From Ferruginibacter sp. (GTDB lineage Bacteria > Bacteroidota > Bacteroidia > Chitinophagales > Chitinophagaceae), in the NCBI GenBank assembly GCA_019638525.1, contig JAHBTO010000005.1, forward strand, positions 1 through 64,000: DNA of 64,000 nt, written 5' to 3'. Positions 59,549 through 64,000 of the stretch are shown piece after piece. The stretch's first letter is position 1. Every line of letters starts with the position of its first letter. Position numbers and translations under genes: made by a program. Under the pieces are notes generated by a model, which ran no database searches, had not been told where the DNA came from, and was given only the letters and a program-made list of their open reading frames with translations.

Positions 59549-61609
59549 TTAATTTCCCAGCTTAACTATATTAGCCTTGTCTTTTGTTACCAGACCCATG
59601 CCATGGCAATTATTACAAATGGCAGCCCGGTCTCTTCCGCCGGAAATATATTCGTTGCCTACCCTGGTGCCCCATCCATCTTTTTCGGTAACGGCTCCAT
59701 AGCCCTGGCAAACTTTACATGGGTATTTTACATCCGATAAAGTATAATAACGATTAGCTATTTCCGTAAACTTTATGGTTACATTTTCTCTGTACATTTT
59801 TCCTTTTCCATTTCTGTCAAAATAGCCGCCTGTTCTTTTTTCAGCCACATAATAACCATTGGTAATGCAAACAGGATAATTAATTACAAAAAGGGAGCCG
59901 CTGCTGTTTTTTAATACCGTTCCATTTTCGTACAAACCGTTTTGTTTGGTAATATCATTGTAGTGTGAATTGGAGCAGTCATCATTTTTAACCGTAGTTT
60001 TATCGGTTTCATTTTTTATAACAGGTGTTGCAGTTCCTGTGGGGGTGGCAGTGTTTTTTCCCCAGGGCGCACCCGGTGGCGGTGCAATAGAAGGATAAGG
60101 CGGCTCGGGTTTGTTGTCTCTTTTTGCTACGTATTTTGAAACGGTGTATTGACTTAATGCCTTAAATGCAGCCGCTTGCCCGGGCAATAATTTAGGATAA
60201 ATATTTTGGGTAATAAATGATGGAGGGATTTTTGGGGCTTTCATAATTCCCTGGAATACGCCGTAAAAATCTACATCCATGCCTTCGTTAAATTTGGCAA
60301 GTAGCAAACTGAGTTTATCGGCTTCAGAAAAATTCATAGCATAAACGGCTTCCATATAAGTTGCAAGGGCCGTTCCTCTCAGCTCTGATGTAGTGGCCGC
60401 ATAAAATGCTTTTTTAAAATTTGCCTCCTGTGGCTCCGGCGATGGGATACTTGTTGGATACACTTTTCTTTCGGTGGTTACAGGTGTAGCCGTGTTGCCC
60501 TGAAAATTTCCATTTATAAATTCACCTTCATTTATTTTTCCATCCTTAAAAATATATTTTCCCTTTCCATGCATCTTGCCGTTAAGCCAGGCACCTTCAT
60601 AAGAATTGCCATTGGTCCAATTCATTTTTCCATTGCCATTAGGAGTAGTGCCATCACTGCCTACTTCCCCAATATAAGTTCCGTTGGTAAAAATTACTTT
60701 TTTAGATGGTGGCGCTTGCTTTCCTGTTTTATCAATATAAAAATGCTGACCGCTTTGTGTTACCGACGCTTTGCCATATTGAAAACTACTGAGGGTTTCA
60801 TAAATCATGGGGATAACCAACTTGCCTGTTTTATCAATAAACCCGGCTTTTTTATTTTGCATCACGCAGGCCAGGCCTTCAGAAAATGGATTAGCATTAT
60901 CGTATAAAAAAGGAATTACCTGTTTACCGGTTTTATCTATAAAACCCCATTTACCACCTTTTAAAAATAAATTTTCATAAACGCCTCCTTTATTAACTAC
61001 TGCCAGTCCTTCAGAAAACTCATAAGCATAGTCGTGAGTGGCAGCAATCACCTGTTTGCCTGTTTTATTAATAAACCCATACTTGCCGTTTAATTTTACA
61101 AGTGCCAAACCGTCTCTTATAGATCGGGCATCTTCGTAAATAAAGGGCAGCACAGTTTTATTATTTTTATCAATATATCCCATTTTACCATTCAGCTTTA
61201 CAGCAGCTATTCCATCATGAAAACCTAAGCCGGAAAACTCATACATAAAGGGTATAATGGTTTTGCCGGCTTTATCAATAAAGCCATTTTTCCCATCCTT
61301 ATTTTGTACCGGGCACAGCCCTTCATCAAATCCACCTGCATTGTAATATTGTACGGGGATTATCTCCTGCCCTTTCGTGTTGATAAATCCGTAAAAGTGG
61401 GAGGATATGCCATCTCCAAGCATAACCCTTGCCATGCCATCTTCAAATTTGTTGATATAATCATACTTAGGCTGCAAAATGATGGCCGCCGTGGCCTGGT
61501 CTTTTAAGCCATATTTATTGTTGGCGTCTTTGAAGATAACGGGGTTTTGGGCATGTAGTAACGTAACTAAAAAGAAAAAACAAATGATAAGCAATATTTT
61601 TTTGTACAT
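59549..61609 (-). CDS. Exported WG-repeat protein with MORN and zinc-finger segments
   Basis: 686 residues, signal peptide ending TLLHAQN. At least nine WG repeats follow (about 30-300: YGLKDQATAAIILQPKYDY, GFIDKAGKTIIPFMYEF and others, each closing with G-F/Y-ID-K-G). Next are MORN-like repeats (YEGAWLNGKMHGKGKYIF, about 330-370), a low-complexity Pro/Thr linker, and a C-terminal domain with CKVCQGYGA and CNNCHGMGL, a DnaJ-like CxxCxGxG zinc finger. Function unknown; repeats suggest binding. The right-hand WG protein at 62250 is a paralog. Confidence 0.88.
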   Translation of the reverse strand: MYKKILLIICFFFLVTLLHAQNPVIFKDANNKYGLKDQATAAIILQPKYDYINKFEDGMARVMLGDGISSHFYGFINTKGQEIIPVQYYNAGGFDEGLCPVQNKDGKNGFIDKAGKTIIPFMYEFSGLGFHDGIAAVKLNGKMGYIDKNNKTVLPFIYEDARSIRDGLALVKLNGKYGFINKTGKQVIAATHDYAYEFSEGLAVVNKGGVYENLFLKGGKWGFIDKTGKQVIPFLYDNANPFSEGLACVMQNKKAGFIDKTGKLVIPMIYETLSSFQYGKASVTQSGQHFYIDKTGKQAPPSKKVIFTNGTYIGEVGSDGTTPNGNGKMNWTNGNSYEGAWLNGKMHGKGKYIFKDGKINEGEFINGNFQGNTATPVTTERKVYPTSIPSPEPQEANFKKAFYAATTSELRGTALATYMEAVYAMNFSEADKLSLLLAKFNEGMDVDFYGVFQGIMKAPKIPPSFITQNIYPKLLPGQAAAFKALSQYTVSKYVAKRDNKPEPPYPSIAPPPGAPWGKNTATPTGTATPVIKNETDKTTVKNDDCSNSHYNDITKQNGLYENGTVLKNSSGSLFVINYPVCITNGYYVAEKRTGGYFDRNGKGKMYRENVTIKFTEIANRYYTLSDVKYPCKVCQGYGAVTEKDGWGTRVGNEYISGGRDRAAICNNCHGMGLVTKDKANIVKLGN

Positions 61610-62249
61610 ACATATTTATTTACCGGTAAATTAAATTATCTTGATTAAAAATAGTACTTACTATTTGAAGTAAAATACCCAACAGATGGTATTTATATGA
61701 AAGCTGTTTATGCAAAACGATAGTTTAGTATCCAGTAAATTTAAAATCAAATGCAAAAATTTTTACCCACCTGGTTCTTTTATATTATTTCAAAATTTAA
61801 AAAAAGTACAGTTAATTTTTTTGTGCCCGAAAAACTGTACTGAATTACTTTTTTTGGAGGTAAACTTACAAACAACAATGAATAATAGTTGGTAAAAAGA
61901 GTAAAAACAATTTGGCAATTAATAAAGTTATTGAAACTATGTTTCCAAAAACTCAACACTATAAGAGGTGATGATTACATTTAAATTTGTTATATCCTGA
62001 AATATTTGCCAAAAAAAATTTCATTAATTGATTTTGTAAAGAATAAGAAACTCCACAGGCCAAATAAAAAAAATTATATTGAAATTATTTTAAGTCAATT
62101 TAAATTATACCCTATTTTCATTAATACATTTCCAATTTTAAGATTTTTTACAAGATTACATCATCTTAATGTTACCCATTTGCTTAAAATACCCTTAATT
62201 GGGTATGTACCTAAATAATAATTGAATTAAATTTCAAAAAAAAATAATT
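61610..62249. other. Gene-free stretch between divergent WG-repeat genes
   Basis: 640 very AT-rich bases; should contain both divergent promoters. A 70-codon frame (62006-62218) has no family resemblance and is probably chance in AT-rich DNA. No hairpin or repeat stands out. Confidence 0.5.
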
Positions 62250-64000
62250 ATGAAATTTCTTTTTGTTTTGCTTTTTCTCCCAATTACTTTAATAGCTCAA
62301 ATTAATCCTAAGTTCAAAGTAACGTCGAAAATATTTTACGAAAAAATAGAGTATAGCGGCAGTGGCTTGTTTGGATTTATACAAGACGGAAATGTAGGCT
62401 ACATTGATAAAAATAAAAATGTTATTATACCATCTACACTTGGATTAAAGCCAGGAGCTTATAATTCTATACCAAAGTTTAATGAAGATTATGCAGTTTT
62501 TAAAAAAGATTCAAAGTATGGTGTAGTTTACAGAACAGGTAAAGAAATAATTCCGTTTGAATATAAATCTCTCAATGTTTATACTGATCCTGCTTTATTT
62601 GTAGTGGCCAGTAAAGAGGTGAACAACAAAGATCTATATGGAGTGATGAATATGCAAAAGAAAATAATCATTCCTTTTGAGTATGATTATATTACTTTTT
62701 ATGGGAGTTATATCGTTGTTAAAAAGAACTATCGATATGGCATAAAATCTATAACCGGTAAAGATGTATTACCGGTAGAGTATGATCAGTTGATTGTTTA
62801 TCCCGAAGATAAAGTGGCTAAAGCCCAAAAAGGCGATGACTATGGATTTATTGATTTGAATGGCAAATGGCTTTTTAAAAAATCAAAAGCAGTTTATGAC
62901 TTATATAGTTTTAGCCATGGTATGATACTTTGTAAAGTGAATAATAAATATGGCTATTTAAATTTAAGCGGAGAGGAAGTAATTTCTACACAATATGATA
63001 AAGCCAATTCTTTCAATGAATACGGCCTTGCCAAAGTGGGAACATTTATTGGTAACTCAAGTTACAATACCCAATTTGGTTATATCAATAAACAAGGTAA
63101 AGTCATTATTCCCATTCAATATAAAACACTAGCTGATTTTAGAAACGGAGCAGCCTTTGTACAAGACCCCGTTACGAACAGGTATGGATATCTTGACACC
63201 AAAGGGAACTGGTTATTGAAGCCAATTTATATTTATACTAATTATTCTTTTGATGATTATGGAGGCGCATGGGTAAAAATGCCCGACAATAAATATCATT
63301 ACGTTGATAAAAGAGGAAAAGATTATGGTATATTGGTCAAAGATGGTTCTAGCTTTATAGATTTTTATACTGATTATGCAGTCATCAAAGAAACAGAAAC
63401 TCCTTTTTCAATGTTAGATGCAAAAGGAAATGAATTAAAAGTATTTGATGATTATAAAAACATTTTTTCTTTTGCCGATGGAATTGCAGGTTATCAATCA
63501 AAAGAGAATAATTTATATGGGTTTATAAATATAAAGGGTAAAAAAATTACTGAAGCAGAGTTTACAGGATTCAATGCATTTAATAATGGTATTGCCAGAG
63601 TTTCTAAAAATATTAATGGTAAATCAAAAAGTGGCTATATCGATACTACCGGTAAAGAAATTATACCTTTCAAATATGATAATGCCTCTATTTTTGATGA
63701 TGGTTGGGCTATTGTTACCAAGGATAGCATTTTTTATTTCATTGATAAAAATGGTAAAGAAAAACCTACTGTACGAAAGTATGACAAACTAACATCATTC
63801 AGATCCGGTTTTGCATTGGGAACTGTAGAAGACACCGGAAAATATAAGACATATTATTATATTGATAAGAACCTAAAGGAATCTATTACAATTAAAGCGT
63901 TACAAGCATACGGATTCCAGGAAAATATTGCTGTCATCAACAGGTCAGGTGTTTATGAACTGATGGATACAAACGGTAAAGTTTATAAAGAAATGACAGG
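62250..64000 (+). CDS. Exported WG-repeat protein, cut by the window end
   Basis: Opens with ATG at 62250 and a signal peptide (MKFLFVLLFLPITLIAQ). The frame stays open to the last base (583 codons). WG-type repeats occur throughout: GYIDKNKNVIIPSTLG, YGVVYRTGKEIIPFEYKSL, YGFIDLNGKWLFKKS, GYLNLSGEEVIS, YGYLDTKGNWLLKPIY, SGYIDTTGKEIIPFKYD. The repeat is about 45 residues. The C-terminus is beyond the window. Function unknown; divergently transcribed from a paralog. Confidence 0.85.
   Translation, partial: MKFLFVLLFLPITLIAQINPKFKVTSKIFYEKIEYSGSGLFGFIQDGNVGYIDKNKNVIIPSTLGLKPGAYNSIPKFNEDYAVFKKDSKYGVVYRTGKEIIPFEYKSLNVYTDPALFVVASKEVNNKDLYGVMNMQKKIIIPFEYDYITFYGSYIVVKKNYRYGIKSITGKDVLPVEYDQLIVYPEDKVAKAQKGDDYGFIDLNGKWLFKKSKAVYDLYSFSHGMILCKVNNKYGYLNLSGEEVISTQYDKANSFNEYGLAKVGTFIGNSSYNTQFGYINKQGKVIIPIQYKTLADFRNGAAFVQDPVTNRYGYLDTKGNWLLKPIYIYTNYSFDDYGGAWVKMPDNKYHYVDKRGKDYGILVKDGSSFIDFYTDYAVIKETETPFSMLDAKGNELKVFDDYKNIFSFADGIAGYQSKENNLYGFINIKGKKITEAEFTGFNAFNNGIARVSKNINGKSKSGYIDTTGKEIIPFKYDNASIFDDGWAIVTKDSIFYFIDKNGKEKPTVRKYDKLTSFRSGFALGTVEDTGKYKTYYYIDKNLKESITIKALQAYGFQENIAVINRSGVYELMDTNGKVYKEMT

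Noticed and set aside
62006..62218. 70-codon frame between the WG-repeat genes
   Set aside because: Very AT-rich, basic and without family resemblance; no ribosome site. Chance frame.
1..64000. CRISPR array, intact tRNA or rRNA genes, IS transposases
   Set aside because: Searched by eye on both strands: no regularly spaced repeats, only 3' tRNA tails, no rRNA sequence and no transposase-like protein.

Overview
The window reads as a chromosomal segment of a Bacteroidota bacterium, most likely of the Chitinophagales. Evidence: low GC, the -7 promoter motif TAnnTTTG at the one divergent promoter examined, many SPI and lipoprotein signals of Bacteroidota style, a CTnDOT-type RteC relic, a Bacteroidota-type tyrosine recombinase, and families such as DUF4386-like, DUF6876, WG-repeat and tricorn-like proteins. 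No rRNA, intact tRNA, IS transposase or CRISPR array was seen.

Layout. (1) 1-1041: mobile-element scar with a frameshifted DUF1016 nuclease gene cut by the window edge and a decayed rteC. (2) 1.2-19.6 kb: ordinary chromosome, almost all on the minus strand: an ECF sigma/anti-sigma unit, lipoproteins, and a long run of small enzymes (nitronate monooxygenase, RidA, PaiB-like, DinB-like, PhzF, cupin, DJ-1/PfpI, SDR, alpha/beta hydrolases, tautomerase) divergent from an AraC regulator. Several small genes carry frameshifts. (3) 19.65-21.45 kb: a scrap of DUF1016 followed by two genes (alpha/beta hydrolase, GNAT) bordered by attC-like imperfect palindromes, resembling integron gene cassettes. (4) 21.4-26.9 kb: an operon for DUF2975, XRE regulator, ABC ATPase, a permease fused to an M1-type peptidase, and a GNAT enzyme. 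(5) 27.2-48.3 kb: a composite mobile island. Its scars are 3' tails of tRNA-Ser (27.31 kb) and a probable tRNA-Arg (30.5 kb, with degenerate copies at 47.64 and 47.98 kb). It carries a full DUF1016 gene, a tyrosine recombinase, a large serine recombinase whose C-terminus is encoded by the antisense of a tRNA tail, a MerR-like regulator, and a divergent eight-gene operon. (6) 48.3-64 kb: chromosome again: DUF2264, GH88-like hydrolase, Gfo/Idh/MocA, tricorn-like protease, CFI-box protein, DinB, serine hydrolase, WYL regulator and two WG-repeat proteins, the last cut by the window end.

The most interesting locus is the operon at 33177-44028. It is a complete type I restriction-modification system (HsdM, HsdS, HsdR) with extra genes interleaved: an unrecognised 291-residue protein first, a 567-residue protein with a PD-(D/E)XK-like signature between hsdM and hsdS, an HslV/proteasome-beta-like Ntn hydrolase (Thr2, Asp24, Lys39) between hsdS and hsdR, then a DUF3800 protein and a possible BECR-fold toxin-like protein. 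Tight spacing and overlapping start/stop codons argue for one transcript. A proteasome-like peptidase embedded in a restriction operon is, as far as I know, undescribed. Downstream lies about 1.1 kb of GC-richer, structured, gene-free DNA ending in a minus-strand terminator, and two copies of a hairpin whose outer stems differ by compensatory changes.
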